64,000 nucleotides of DNA from Himantopus leucocephalus (taxonomy: Eukaryota; Chordata; Aves; Charadriiformes; Recurvirostridae), in contig RSEF01000001.1 of the NCBI GenBank assembly GCA_003993805.1, positions 78,479,424 to 78,543,423 of the forward strand, read 5' to 3'. A program made the position numbers and the translations under genes. A model generated the notes under the pieces. The model was not told where the DNA came from. It was given only the letters and a program-made list of their open reading frames with translations, and did not search any database. Of this stretch, positions 24,401 through 37,735 are shown one piece after another (the first letter of the stretch is position 1; every line of letters starts with the position of its first letter).

Positions 24401-26242
24401 AAAAATCAGATCATGATATTATAGCAAGCAACTACGTATGGACAGCTTGGTGTTATTTCCTTCCTGGAACGCATGTTTCTGATCATGGTAGCACTGCAAA
24501 ATAGTCAAATAGTCTTAGGGCTTGAGATGTTATACCAGTCCTATAGCATGCATTGAAGCATCATGATAGCTATCAGACATCAGGTGCTCCAAGCCTCAGA
24601 GTATGGTATGGGCAGAAGACATGAGTTGTGAGCAAAAACGGCAGTTATTAGGTCAGAGCCATGTGTAGCACAGTTAGTGCTGCACCCAGGAAATTGGCAT
24701 CCATAAGCTATTTTTGTATGTCTTGTTATCATTTTTGTAGAAGCAGCTCAATGAGGTTCAGAGATTCTGAAATCAGCTGAGAAAAGACCATCTACTCTCA
24801 AATGCATCCCCTAAGCCCAAATACTTACCCTGTCTTCTCCTCTACGATAACATTTAACCCTCATGTCAATACACTGAGATAAGGAACACAGGTGTTTGTG
24901 TAAGATCAAATGCCTAGGCAAAGTGGAGCTTAGTGCTTAGGTCTAAGACGCGTACATTCAAGGGTTAATGCATGAGAATGTTTTTCTTACCTTCACCCCC
25001 TTCCATTTCATTCATCTAATTCATCTTTCGCTCATTGCCACTATGTGATAGAAGACATAGTAGCGCTCCAGATGGGAGATCTTTACAGAACATCTGTAAT
25101 GTATCTAGCTCAGCAAGATCCTGCTCCTCAAATGGTGCTATCGCTAACTCTCTGTATAGCGATCTAAAGCAGAATTAGTGTGAATTAATTCACATGTCAA
25201 TTAACATAGTTAAATTGAATCCAACCATAGCTGAGATACAAGTTGCTTAGGAATGTTAGCTTCAGACCGCTACTGTACTTGAATTAACTAAAAAAAATCG
25301 CTACTGTGATCACCTTATTCTGAACAACCTTTCAATATTTAAATTCACCAACATTCAAAATATTATTGAGAAGGCTTTTTTAGCAAAGCAATTAAAAGAC
25401 TGGGGTTTTTTTTCCTTAGAAAATAAAAATTTCTTTCAAAGTCTGTTTGAGGGGGGGAAAAATCATGAATCATATTTCATCACTGTTGGATTATGCTGTT
25501 CTCTTTTTTTTCAAACTTTGTTTATTGTATGAAAGATGAACAGAATATTTTTTTTTTCTTACTGAAATGTTTTGTTTAAAGTTAAATCAATTTGTCTTCC
25601 CTTCACAATGAACTTGAAAGTTTCATTAGTGTAGTCCAGCCTAAAATGGAGTCACCTTTCAGATTCTTCTGTATCCTTGGCCAGATATATTTTCCGTCCT
25701 CTGCTTCACCTTTAAGCAAACAAATATTTTAGACTGGTACACATGTAAATAAATAGGCTGTAGCCTGGTTGCCTAAGCTGTGTCCATCCCAGCCATCCTT
25801 TGCATTTCTGGAGATACTAAGAAAAATAATATCTGGCAGCTGTCCCAGCCGCTATGGAAACAAAAGTTCATCACTACTAGATGTGTATGTGCTGTGCTGC
25901 GCTCCTCTCCTGGTTCTGATTCCTTATTTCACTCTTCTCTCTCATCCTCCCACCCCGCCCAGGGTAATACCTGTTCATAAGTATCATTTCCCTTGTAATC
26001 CTTGACCAATGAATTTAGGGTCATGCTTGTCACAAACCCCTCAGTAGCATTTCCCTATGAGCTATAGGGTATGGGCTCAACCAGGAGTCAGAAAAAGGGT
26101 GTGCTTACAAGCTGGCAATACATGCCACCTTCGTGGAGCGGGAGGAGTTAAGGCATCAAAGGTAACAAATCCATGGGGCTGGAGAAAGGACTATATCTGA
26201 ATGGGAACAGGTTTGGTCAGCAGAATGTGTCAAATATGGCAA

Positions 26243-26680
26243 AATCACAGAATCATTTAGGCTGGAAGGGACCTCATGGGATCATTCAGTCCAGTCCCCC
26301 TGCTCAAGCAGGGTCAGCTGGAGCAGGTTGCCCAGGACTGTGTCTGGTCGAGTTTTGAATATCTCAGCAGATATTCAAACCTACTCCACGACTTTTCAGG
26401 GCAACCTCTTTCTGTGTTTGACTTCCTTCACAATATTTTTTTCCTTGTGCCTCGGTGGGATTTCATGCGTTTTAATTTCTGCCCTTGGCCTCATCCTGCC
26501 AGTGAGCACTGCTGAAAAAAGTCTGACTCCCTTGTCTTCATTATTGCCCGTCAGATATTTGTACACATTGATAAGATTCGCCCTGAGCTTTCCCTTGTCC
26601 AGACTGAACAGTCCCAGCTCAGCCTCTCCTTATACAAAAAATGACAGTGCCTTGATCATCTCTGTGACTCTTCACTGAGA
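26243..26680 (-). mobile_element. CR1 LINE 3' fragment, antisense
   Basis: The reversed CR1 tail AATCACAGAATC at 26243 is followed by GGCTGGAAGGGACCTC and CAGTCCAGTCCCCCTGC. The 3' part of ORF2 and the untranslated region are recognisable but broken (CTGAACAGTCCCAGCTCAG near 26605). Its sequence differs clearly from the copies at 10045 and 53604, suggesting another and older CR1 subfamily. Homology is lost near 26680. Confidence 0.85.
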
Positions 26681-27120
26681 GAAGCCCCTTCAGAGGAGTT
26701 GCAAAGGATGGTCCAGATGTTCTCCATTCTGTTCTCTCAGAACAGGAAGCAGTAGAGAGGCTGTGGATGCAAAATGACTTCCGCTTCATGACTAGTGTAT
26801 GTTGCCATTGCAAAAGGGTGCCTTCTGCTGCCTGTGACAAGAAAGAGGAGGCAGGGTTTACTGAGGCCTGGCTATAGTCTTAATCTATACGTAGCTAGAA
26901 GGAACTAGTGTGACAATCTGGTTTGGCCTCCTATATAGTACAACCCAGTGTAACATGAGAGAGATTCACCAAATAAAATTTCAGACCAAAACATCCTGAA
27001 CACTCTGAAAGAAGAGGTCCTAAAAGAACATACTGCCTTTGGAAAACACCAAGCAAACCTCTCCAACATACATTCTTCCTATAAGAATACTATATCTCAC
27101 TATATGCTTCTCTTCCATAG

Positions 27121-27191
27121 CATGAGGATGACCAAAGACGGTTCAGTGTGAATCAGCTGTTAGAAGGTACTTGTGCGTGGAGACTGACTCG
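27121..27191 (+). CDS. PIK3C2G: PIK3C2G exon: linker helix region
   Basis: This 71-nt exon starts in phase 0 with HEDDQRRFSVNQLLE and continues with a WRLTR element. Human PIK3C2G has HEEDHSQFYLNQLLE and WKVSR at the same place, so similarity is strong at both ends. The acceptor is CTTCCATAG and the donor is GTAAGA at 27192. It ends two bases into an arginine codon. The residues between LLE and W differ from human, and one glycine there is unlike the human phenylalanine. The segment is likely helical linker between the Ras-binding and C2 domains. Confidence 0.92.
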
Positions 27192-27814
27192 GTAAGAACA
27201 CTGATATTTAACAGTATTTCTGTTTGTAATTGTTCATATTCGTAGTGAGCTTCCTGTCCCCAAAGGACAATTCTGAGACCTACTGGGGACAGAAATGATA
27301 CCAAAGAGAAAGAAAATTCGTTTAATGTTTTAACTCTCATTTTCAGACCTTATTGATTGCTTAGCAAAAATCAGTAATTATTTACAGATCTGTATAATTT
27401 CTCCCCATTCTCTTCCTTTGATGTCATTGAGGGTTTGATAAGAGCTTTCGTGTTTCCCAAAGATTCCCAGGATTGAAGGAGTCATAATTTTCATGTGTGC
27501 ATTGCTCTTAGAGAATTTTTAAGAGTAAATACTGTAAAAATAATAGATTTGCTCATCATTATGCCTGTGTTTTCATAGTTGAGTGATGTTTTATTTTATT
27601 TTTTTAATGGAGACTAGCTGTGACAAGTTTTTAACTTGGCACTCAGAGCGCATCTGACTCTAAAGCTAGCCTACCATGGACAAGCACTAAATGAGATGGA
27701 TTCCTCATTCAGCTTTCATTATGTTCCGTTTCATGCACTTAGATAAAGAAGCTGTTAACGCTTTTTGTAATCTTTTTCATCAATGTGTTATAAAGTACTT
27801 TGCCAAGACCGGTA

Positions 27815-27925
27815 AATGCCACACCTGTCATTTAGCAGATGGAGGAAAACAGAGAAGGTAGTGACTTGTTCAGGGTGAATATCTGGTGCTTACTGAGGAC
27901 TCATCTGGTTTCCTAGGAAAGTGGC
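27815..27925 (-). repeat. Ancient MIR-like SINE trace, reversed
   Basis: CATTTAGCAGATGGAGGAAA, AACAGAGAAGGTAGTGACTT and GTTCAGGGTGAATA follow the reverse complement of a MIR: 'cattttacagatggggaaactgaggc', then 'agtgacttgcccaaggtcac'. The copy is short and worn, so confidence is moderate. Confidence 0.5.
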
Positions 27926-29075
27926 CCAAATTTCCATTCTGGTCCTTGCTATAAAGAGATCAAACCAATCATACGGTCTATACACACACTACTTATTGAC
28001 TGTTTTATTTCTTGTGATGTAAAGTGTGTGGCCTCTTCCACTGCAAAGAGAGTCTTCAGAGGGGATATGTGATGAAAGATGTTGAGCTGCAAATCTACTG
28101 TGATCCACAAAATTTCCTCTGATACTGTAGGGCTATGAATAACTGATAGCATAGGCAAGAAATACTTTATTTCTTCAACCATAAGTTCAGTAAATATTGA
28201 AAAAGTCAAAGCTTGAACTGTGTTTGATCACTATTTCCAGCTTGTCCCGTGGATTGTTGACAGGTAGGAGAAAACATTTTCCAGCGGTGATGACCCAGAA
28301 AGATCTGTGGTCAGACCCTGTGCTCTCAATTGCATTTCTAACTTATATGAAGAAAAAAAGGGGTAATAGCTAAGTGACAAAAGTCTGCTGTCCATAATGT
28401 GCACAGGAGCTGCCTGTGATGATTTGCAGAAGGATTTTACAATGCCGAGTTGAGTGTGTGATAAAGTGGCAGATGAAGTTTTGAGAAGATAAATGTAGAT
28501 GGGAGGAAATGGTCTTAAATTCACATATGAAATCATAGGCTCTGAGTTGACTTTTACCACAAGCAGTGAGTTCTTGGGGTTATAATAAATAATTCTGGAT
28601 GTCAGCTTGGTGCACAGCAGCTGCAAAAAGGCTAGAACAAATGTTGGGAATTATCATGAAAGAAATGAAAAACCAGAAAACAATATTATGCCACAGTATC
28701 AGTGTAGGGTGTTCATTTATCTTGAATATGGCCAACAGTTCTGCTTCTCCCATTTCAAATATGATGTAATAGAACTTGAAAAAGTAAGAGAAGGGCAGCA
28801 AGGATGCTCAGAGGAATGAAATGCCTTCCATATGAGGAACAAATAAGTAACAATATTCTTCATCCTGATGAAGAGAAGATGGGTATTTTATAGATGACAA
28901 GTCTACAAAATTGAGGAGCACAGAGAATATCTGCAGAAAAGGATTGTTTACTGTATCTTCCAATACAGGATAAAGGGAGCATGAAATGAAAGTAGCAGAT
29001 CCAAAACAGACAAGAGTAGGTATTTCTTTGTATAAGACCTAATTAAGTAATGTCTGGACACAGGCTGGCTTAGCT

Positions 29076-30510
29076 AGGACTGTGTCCAGGTAGTTTCTGA
29101 ATATCTTCAAGGCGGGAAACTCCACAACCTCTCTGGGCAACTTGTGCCAGTGCTGTCACCCTCAGTACCTCCTGTGTTGCAATTTGTGCCCACTGTCTCT
29201 TGTCCTGTTACCTGGCAGCGCTGCAGACAGCCTAGCTCCATTGTCTTTGCACCCTCCTTTCAGGTGTTTATATACATCAAGGAAATCGCCCCTGAGCTTT
29301 CTCTTCTCTAGGCTATATAGTCCCAGCTCTCAGTCTTTCCCTATAGGAGAGATGCTCCAGTCCCTTCATCATCTTAATGGCTCTTCGTTAGAGTCTCTTC
29401 AGTACATACAAGTCTCTTGTACTGAGGAGCCCGGAACTGGACACAGTACTCCAGGTGTAGCCTCACCAGTGCTGAGTAACAGGGGAAGGATCACCTCCCT
29501 CAACCTGCTGGTAATATTCCTCCTAATGCAGCCCAGGATACCTTTAGCCACCTTCAGCCTTTTTGGCTGCAAGGGCACATTGCTGGTTCATGTTAAGCTT
29601 CCTGTCCATGAGGATTGCCAGGTCCTCTTCTGCAGAGCTACTTTCCAGACGGTCAACCCCCAGCATGTACTGGTGCATGGGTTTATTCCTCCCCAGGTGC
29701 AGGACTTTGCACTTCCTTTTGCTGAACTTCATGAGGTTCCTGTCAGCCCATTTCTCCAGCCTGTCGATGTCCCTCTGGATGGCGGTATGACCCTTTGGTG
29801 TATCAGCCACTCTTCCCAGTTTTGTGTCATCAGCAAACTTACTGAGGGTACACTTTGTCCAATCATCCAGATCATTAAGGAAGATGTTAAACAATACTAG
29901 ACCCAAGACTAACCCCTGGGGTACACCGCTAGTTAGTTACCAGCTTCCAACTAGATTGCCATTGGTCACTACCCTCTGGGGTCAGCCAGCTTTCAGTCCA
30001 CCTCACTGTCTGCTCATTCAGCCCATAGTTTGTTAGCTTCTCTATGAGGTTGTTATGGATGACAGTGTCAAAAACCTATGATTTCGTCATGGAAGGTTAT
30101 CAGGTTGGTCAAGCACAACTTTCCCTTGGTGAGTCCATTCTGACTACTCTCGATCACCTTCTTGTAGTTCATGTGCCTGGAAATGGTTCTCAGGATTAGT
30201 TGTTCCATCAAACTTCCTAGGGTTCAAGGTGAGGCTGATTAGCCTGTAGTTCTCTGGGTCCTCCTTCTTGCACTTCTGGAATATGGGAGTGACATTTGCT
30301 TTTCTCCAGTTTTCAGGCACCTCTTCCAATCATCATGTTTGTTCAAAGATTATCAAGAATGGCCTCACAATGACATTGGCCAGCTCCCTCAGCATTTGTG
30401 GGTGCATCCCATCAGGGATCATGGACTTATAGATGTCCAGTTTAAGTATTCTCTAACCTCATCCACTTCCTAGTTCATTCCAGGGACTGCTCCTCAGAGG
30501 CCATGTCCAT
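29076..30510 (-). mobile_element. CR1 LINE, longest copy here (about 1.4 kb), antisense
   Basis: On the minus strand, 29906-29544 reads MGLVLFNIFLNDLDDWTKCT, then SKFADDTKLG, keeping the FADD catalytic motif of reverse transcriptase. Upstream, 30329-30144 gives ENWRKANVTPIFQKCKKEDP and NYRLISLT, the N-terminal reverse transcriptase motifs. Between and beyond them the frame is broken. The 3' end starts near 29076 inside ORF2 or untranslated sequence and lacks the usual ATTCTATG-type tail, so it is truncated at both ends. A 759-nt open frame on the + strand (29142-29900) is the antisense shadow of this element. Confidence 0.92.
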
Positions 30511-31847
30511 GAGATAGCACCACACTAGACTCCTTGCACATATGCAGTCTTCCAGCATTGTGCTTAAGGTTTGCTCCAGGATGTGCATTACATACCTTCT
30601 GTGTTATGGTATGGAAATACCGCCATGGTGGACTGCTTCATCATCTTATGTTAGGCATTTTGAACTGAACCCCTTTTTTAATGAATAAAACCCCTACATG
30701 TCTTAGTAGCACTGTAGAGTCATAGGGGGCCTGGAGTAGGCTCCTACTTGGTGCTACGCAGGGTGCACAGCTGGTTCTTTCTAACTATGGCTACTCCAAG
30801 TATTGTGGACACAAGCCTTCATGCACTCCTTAACTTAGGGATCAAAAATCACTCCCTGGGCAAACTTCTTTAGCAGTGTTCACATATTCTTTTTCCCCAT
30901 GAGAGGCAACTAGTTTGAGTTGAAAGCACTGGCACAATAATATTGAGGAGGCACTTAAATTTGAAACACGACCGAAATTACAAGGTGAGCCATACAGTGA
31001 AGAAAAGCAATAATTCTTGTAAGAAGCACCACCATAGTATTTTTTTGGAGTAGGCCAGTCAATAACATCATATGTAGTCATAACAGGTGTTTCTAACATA
31101 ACATCCAACAACCTTTTGGTGCTTATTCTGCACTGGGGTGTATGTCTGCAACATGTTATAATTCCTCAGTTCTATATCTAGCTAGGGCTGTAATTAGAGA
31201 TGGAGTAGATGGATGCAGTGGAATGGAGATGCAGTAGAATGGGCTCAACACAGGCTGTGCAAATCTGCCTGGCATCTAGGAAGGCCAGCAGATTACTTTC
31301 CCATATTGCTGTGTCTTCACAGTTGTGAATATTTAGATTAGCTAAATAAAATAATGCTTAGGGTTGTCTGCATGCATGGTAGTTACATTCCCGATTGTAG
31401 CACACAAACATTTGTGTTTTAGAGAACATATTGATTGGGATACTTAGTTTGCTTAGATCCAGTAGAAGAGGAAATAAACCTGTTTGAACTGGCTTGAGAT
31501 GAAGCAAAAAGAATGAACTGAAACCTTACCTCTGTAATAATCAGATTTGCTCTCACAGGGAAATGTGAACAAATAAAACCGACAGCCTATACATCAGTTC
31601 ATGCACTGATTTTTATAGCTTGAAAACCAAATACAATGTAAATCAATGAGTGCATCAGAAGAACTGCAGTCCATTGGCCCATAATCTCTGACACTGAGGT
31701 GTTAGAACTGTAACACGATGGCTAGTGTGATCCATGCAGTTAGGCACAGCTTAGTTAGGCAGCACGGTGTTAAACACCATTTTAGAAAGGAAACCTAGCA
31801 TTGCTCCACAGTAGGTGCTGTTGCCAGGAAACTGAAAAATGAATGCT

Positions 31848-31875
31848 GTAAGTATATGCTTGTAAGTATATACTT
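31848..31875. repeat. Two-copy tandem repeat
   Basis: TGTAAGTATATGCT is followed directly by TGTAAGTATATACT, two 14-bp units differing at one or two positions. Each unit contains GTAAGTAT, a donor-like word, but no exon precedes it. Confidence 0.7.
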
Positions 31876-34254
31876 GTTGTCTTCCTCCCATATAGACCAT
31901 CTGGGATCTAAGACTGATTCTCTCAAGTTGTTTGTAGTTTTGGCTTTGTTTTCTTTTCTTTTCAAAATTATTGCACCATATTGCCTTGCTAGAAGCTCCA
32001 AAAATTTCTTCATTGTTAAAGAAATACTGAATGTTCATAGGTTGGTTAGCATTGCCATGTTTATACACAGTTATCAAAGATATGCAAGTATGAAGTATGT
32101 CTGTGTGATAACATATGGGTATTATTAGTTATCTAGTAGCCAAAGATTCAGGAAAACGTTAGTAGAGGTATTTTGATCATTGTTACAAGTTGCTGGATTT
32201 GTTTCCTATTAATTATGTAAAATTGTGGCTACTTTATACAGAAAATCCTCTAGGGTAGAGTAAACTGATGGAAAATATGCTGATTTTTTGAACTAGTATT
32301 ATAACTTATGAAATTATTCTGCAACCTGCATTTGGGTCAAGCGTGCTAATAAACATTCTTACCTGTATGCATCAAGGCAACAAGGCAAGCTCATATGTCC
32401 AGACCTACTTCTGAGCTGGGTAATGCTATGAAAAAGATGTTATGCCTGAAGGCTTGGTCAAAGCAGAGCGACAACTTGTATTAGCTATGATTTAACAGGA
32501 TTACAGGAGGAATTGCCAGACAGCTCCTCAACGCGCAAACTGCCTGGCTAGATAAGGCCTAGTGCAGATTGGAAATAAAAAGCTGTAAAGGCAAAACCAT
32601 CTGTAGGAGGAGGTGAACAGTAGGCATCTATGGGGAAATGCACTCTGGTTTTAGCCACCTAACATTTCTCTATTCTGTATGATGATTTCAGTGCGACGAC
32701 ATTCTTTCCTTCTCTTGCCATACAATATATATAATGAAAGTCTAACCGCGTGCCATGAAACCTGTACTTTGGACCATAGTTGCAACTCTAATCTCTGATT
32801 GCTCAGTTAGCCTAACTAAGATACATGAGGACACACACAATTTCTCTGTAAACAATAGCCCATTTGCTCTGAAGCAATCAAAATACTTTTGTGACTTTCA
32901 GCTACCAGACTGCAACGGGGGGGGGAAATTCCTTCTAAGCCTTCTGAAGAGACAGAACCCTAATACAAAGGGTCAGTGGGAAATATAAGAGGCAAAAAAA
33001 AAGAAAGTCAAGGATAAAGTGATAGAGTAAAACAAATAAACATTGAAGAAAGAATATAAATTGAAATTTCCACTTTTTCATAAAAGCACATGCAAACCGT
33101 AACTACCACTGAGGACCGTCAAGGCAATAATGTGTCCATTTTCCCAATCTGTAGGCTAGGCAGGGTGTGGAAGTTGGAATTTTCCAGAAGACTTGACCCA
33201 AGAGGCCAAGAGGCTGTCAAAGGAAAAGGAACGTGTATTCCTGTGTGTAACAACCTTAGCCATGGTCTCATAGGCACCTTTTTTGTTTTGTTTCACCTGA
33301 CAAATAAATGACTGCTAGAATTTCACTTTGCTTGAAACACAGAAAATTACGCAAATGCCTATTAAAAGCAAAACTCTGATTCCGGTTGTCTGTTGGGGAT
33401 AGCACTTGGAGCCTGTGGTGTTAAGACGGTGAGGTTTACAGCTGCAGCATCAGTCCCAGAATTCAGTGTAGAGAGGTGTATACTCCCGTTCATAATCCTA
33501 ATTAATGTAGTGAAGCTTTGTTAAGGAACAGCAATCTGACTGTACAAACTGCGTGGTAACTTCTGTAGTATGACAAAGTCACGGGATACAGCGTGATATA
33601 AGTCTATCTGCGGAAGTAAAACAAATTCACAGCTTAGGTAATGCTATGGAAAAGGTAGTTGCTGCAACAGTTTGAGCATGTAAACTTGAGAAGTGTAAGC
33701 AAATAAAGTTTAATGAATTCTGTAGCAATGACGTCCCTTTTTATAATATACAGTTTTATACTTGTGACTTAGTATGGATTTTTGAAACATAGAGCTTTTG
33801 CAGATGTTTTTCCTGATTCTCTGCAGCTGTAGTCTGTGAAGTGATTGAGAAAGAAGGCATTGTAGCATGTACTTCAGTCCATCCTTCTTCAAGGTAGTAT
33901 TTAAGCACTTGCTTAACCTTAAAGAGTAAAATAAATTGGATCTGGAGTTCAATAAACAGTGAGATAGCAAAACACTTGCTGGAGTTCTTTTGCTTGGGAA
34001 ACGTGTATTCTCCAGGTATAAGTAGAAGATTTTTACACCTGTCCTTTGTGGCAAATAACTGCCAAAAAAGCATGGACATCTAGGTTCAATTACATGATGT
34101 CTACAGAAGCACCTGTCCTTATTTTATACCAACATAAAATCACTGTCAATTAAACTATTCCCAATTTACAGAATGTGAAAAAAAATCCCACAAACCTGTT
34201 CTTTTTATCCAATTGTTATTAACTTGATGTTGTTTTCTTTTTTTCAATTTTCAG

Positions 34255-34318
34255 ACGGAACCTTGTTTCAGTTGTTATGAAATATAGAGGTCAAGTGGAA
34301 TATCTGTTGCAAAATGAG
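34255..34318 (+). CDS. PIK3C2G: PIK3C2G exon: short linker exon
   Basis: This 64-nt exon completes the split arginine and reads RNLVSVVMKYRGQVEYLLQNE, parallel to human CLLTLIRKYDFHLKYLLKTQE. The acceptor is TTTTCAG at 34254. The donor is GTATTT at 34319, weaker than the GTAAGT donors of other exons because positions +4 to +6 depart from consensus. Phase 0 at the exit fits the next exon. Divergence is greater than in neighbouring exons, but the K-Y and YLL positions are kept. Supported by position, phase and partial similarity together. Confidence 0.87.
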
Positions 34319-35169
34319 GTATTTGTTCTCAGTTTGTTATAGCAGAAAAGCATTAACTTCATACGTGAAAGGTATCTAATTACTATCTGTCTCAAATGCA
34401 ATTAAGGAAGACTTTTAATTAAGGCTGTTAAACTTGACTTTGAAAGAATATAAATTCTCTTAATAAAACTTGGCTTGAGATTAGGAAGAAGGTGCTACAA
34501 ATTTAAAATATCAAAGGTGACTATTTCTAAGTGTCAAGGAACCTGTAAATAAAACCAGGATCGTTTGGGTTGGCAGTACAATATTTGGAATTAGCAGAGG
34601 TGTAATGCACTATATGCATCTGCAAAATTTTTCCCTGATTTTGCAAACCCACAAGCCAAATGCTTATGTACTTAGGATATATATTCAAGCATGCGATCGT
34701 TTCCAGGGTTAGGTTTAGGCAGCAAAACTCCTAAGAGCTTTATTTTAAAGTATTGTGGGCTGCCAAGTGAATGGTACATGCTTAACAGAAAAATCTCTTA
34801 GGAAATCTTCTCTATTAACTAATGCTTTAAGGATAAATGTCTAAAGGACAAAAGTGTATTTGAGTGATAGCTTGGAAGAAACCAAATGGCTATTTGAGCT
34901 GAGTTTTAGGTGTCATGCTAACTGATTTTCTAGGGTGTGGAACTGGAAAGAAAATGAAGGACACAAGTAAAATCAAAAAATACTGATGTAGCATGGAGAT
35001 AGTGCAGCGCATCCCTTCCAGAATTATAACTCATTATGCTGAAGTATGGATTTCTTTGAAATATATGTTAAAACATAAAATTCTTGTTTCAGAAATCTGT
35101 CACCTATATTCAGGTCCAGATTTTAATCTTTCGGGATATCCTTGATCCATGGGTATTTCTGTTTTGAAT

Positions 35170-35290
35170 AGTCAGAAAACATACACATACATAAAAGTCT
35201 ATATACTTACACATATATATAAATGCACATATGCATACAGACATGTACACGGATACATAAATATATATCAATACACATGTAAATAAATAT
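35170..35290. repeat. Degenerate AT/AC-rich microsatellite
   Basis: ACATACACATACAT-like, ATATATAAATGCACATATGC and ATAAATATATATCA words follow each other for about 120 bp, with alternating purine and pyrimidine. It produces a low-complexity open frame on the minus strand (35352-35110) that is not a gene. Confidence 0.75.
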
Positions 35291-37709
35291 GTGTAGATAA
35301 AAATATTCTGCATTTTTCTGTAAACCTGACACTTTTCTTTTGCAAAATGCATAGCAATTTAAAAGCTGTTGAACTGTGCCTAGCTACAAAATAAAGCTCT
35401 GGTTTTGATACTGTGTAGGTATTCACTGAACTTTCCTTTGTAAGCAACTTCTCAAAGGGAAGTATTTAGTGTATAAAATGTGATGCAGCCATAACTATTT
35501 GGAAAACTGAGGTCCCCAAACTGAAATGTGCATATATATTTCTTTACTGAAGTAGACCCATCAGTGTAGTTACTCTCATTCGCTTGAAATTTTAGGGCCT
35601 GAAGTAAGAAGATTCCAAATTCAAAGAAAGCTATAATGTCAACATTAATGAGGCATTACAATCGACCCCGTGCAACTTGATGCTCTGTAGATATTCCTCA
35701 GACCTATAATGAAACACCCTTAAATTTGTTTTTGCTAAAGATTTTTACCTTGAGTAAGCAATTACTTGAGATCATTAACTTTTTATAAAGGGAAGACAGG
35801 ACATTTGTCAAATATTCATGCTATGCAACAAATATGCATCTGTTACTCTAGAGCTAAATTTCTCCATAGTTGTTTTTTTTTTTTTTAAGAAGGTCTTGTC
35901 TACACAGGGACACAATAAATTTCATATGAATTGCTTAAAAGAGCAGGATTGCAAGTTAATGACATAGGTCAGATAATCATGCAGATGTTTCCATTCACAG
36001 GCATCAGAGTATATGGAGCTTTTTCAAACCTATAATTAAAACTAGTGTTACTGCTTTGCTTTATTAAGTGGCTTGAAAAATTATGGAGCTATAATGTAAT
36101 AAGTTATAGTCATAAATATATAGTAAAGAAGGCAAAATTGAGAACCCTTTATTTGTTTTTTGAATCCTGTTTACTTATTTTCTCTAACATCTGATTAGAT
36201 TCCTTTAAGAAGGCTTAAAATTGGGATCTTTCTAGCTGCCCCCTATCCCAAGGTTACATGGAAATCGTTATGTTGATTTTCAAGGCCAGCACTCACATCA
36301 CTGGGAGGGTTTGTTACCCTTCTGATTCACCACAAGCCACCCTCAGCACACTCTGAACTTTAAGCCACTGGGAGTTACTCACATATACTAAATTAAGCAC
36401 ACGCGTACCTGCTTAAGTTCCATACTTAACTGGAACTTTCTTAAGTGTTCCTTTTTAAAAGGACAGATCTTGAGATCCTCAGTTTAAAAGAAACAATAAA
36501 TTTTTTTGCAGATTTATCTACCTACTTTCAAATGTCCTTATTCAAGGATGCCTGTTAAAAAGCCTTGGAGATACCAATACTTCTGACTTTTGTGACAAGC
36601 CCACTGCCGTCATTATTAGTAATGATCAATGAATGCAAAATTCATTTTATGATGGATAATGCCTCTATAAAATGAAAATTAAAAAAAAAAGAGAAAAGTT
36701 TAGAATATTTGGCACAAGGAGGGGGTGGGATTGGTGCTGTTGAGTTAAAATGTAGTGTTCCCGGAGTGTGTGTGCAGTCAGACAACTAGCTATTTTGGTT
36801 GCCCTGATAATCACTTGACATGCACTTCATTTTTAAATCTATTCGGAATGTACTATTTAAGTAGAGAGAAAACTTTGTAAATTTTTAATACAGAGTGTAG
36901 AAGTTCTAGAAAGAAGTAGCATTTTTTTATCATATAAATAATTTAAACACCAAAATATCCTTCAAAGGTTCTGCTGGTATTTAAATATGTAGAGGGAAAA
37001 AACATATACGAGATGTTGACTATAATTCTTTTGGACTTTCAGAAAATGTAAAAGTTCTGTAAGAAACAAATCTCTGTCTTCCCTACTTTGGGACAAAAAT
37101 CAATGTCATATGTCTACACATGGATAAGGAAAACTCTTTACATGATAATATCCAAAAAGAGAAATAGTGTGAAAGAAGTAATCATTCATAGTATACAGTA
37201 TTACACAATTTTTTTATATGCTTATTTTCCTTGATCTGCAATACGCTCCTTAGAAGTAGCTACCCTCTAAACAAAGTCTATGGTATAGTTGCTTCTAAAA
37301 AATATTAAGTACTTTGTTAATTTATCTCTAAACAGAATAGTATATTATACAGAAATAGATACAATCCTTAAGATACCCAACTCTTTGTGGAACAGCATAT
37401 ATATGCACGTACAAAAATATATAAACTGTTGGGTTTGGTTGTTTTTTTTTGTTTTTTGGGTTTTTTTTTTTTCTGTCCAGCAGTAGAGCTGTTTCTCTAC
37501 TCCAGGATTACTCTTGTGTATGTCTATTGCTTGTGTACTGCTCAGAAATTGCCCTGCATGAATGTGTCTTTATAGGCATAATATCCCTTGTTCTGATAAT
37601 CCATATCCATTTGTGAAGAAGAAAAATACTAAATTAAAATGTATTTAAATTAAATGCTAAATTATAATTATATTTAACTTTTAATTACAAACTATATGTA
37701 ATAATTAAA

Positions 37710-37735
37710 AATATATATGTGTGTGTATATATATG
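37710..37735. repeat. Compound (AT)/(GT)/(AT) microsatellite
   Basis: ATATATAT, GTGTGTGT and ATATATAT follow in turn, preceded by about 90 bp of sequence made almost entirely of A and T. Confidence 0.85.

Larger units (their letters stand above)
20453..27120 (+). other. PIK3C2G: PIK3C2G intron (6.7 kb)
   Basis: It holds the hairpin at 20950-20990, an (AT)8 tract, an A12G8 homopolymer junction near 23640-23660, and the CR1 fragment at 26243-26680. The remaining sequence shows no recognisable gene or repeat. Confidence 0.85.
27192..34254 (+). other. PIK3C2G: PIK3C2G intron (7.1 kb)
   Basis: It contains the MIR-like trace at 27815-27925, the CR1 at 29076-30510, a short tandem duplication near 31848-31875 (TGTAAGTATAT repeated) and a G-run near 32918. 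The rest is ordinary intron. Confidence 0.85.

Noticed and set aside
29142..29900. 252-codon open frame on the + strand
   Set aside because: It is the antisense of the CR1 reverse transcriptase; the minus strand carries the real, if decayed, protein motifs.
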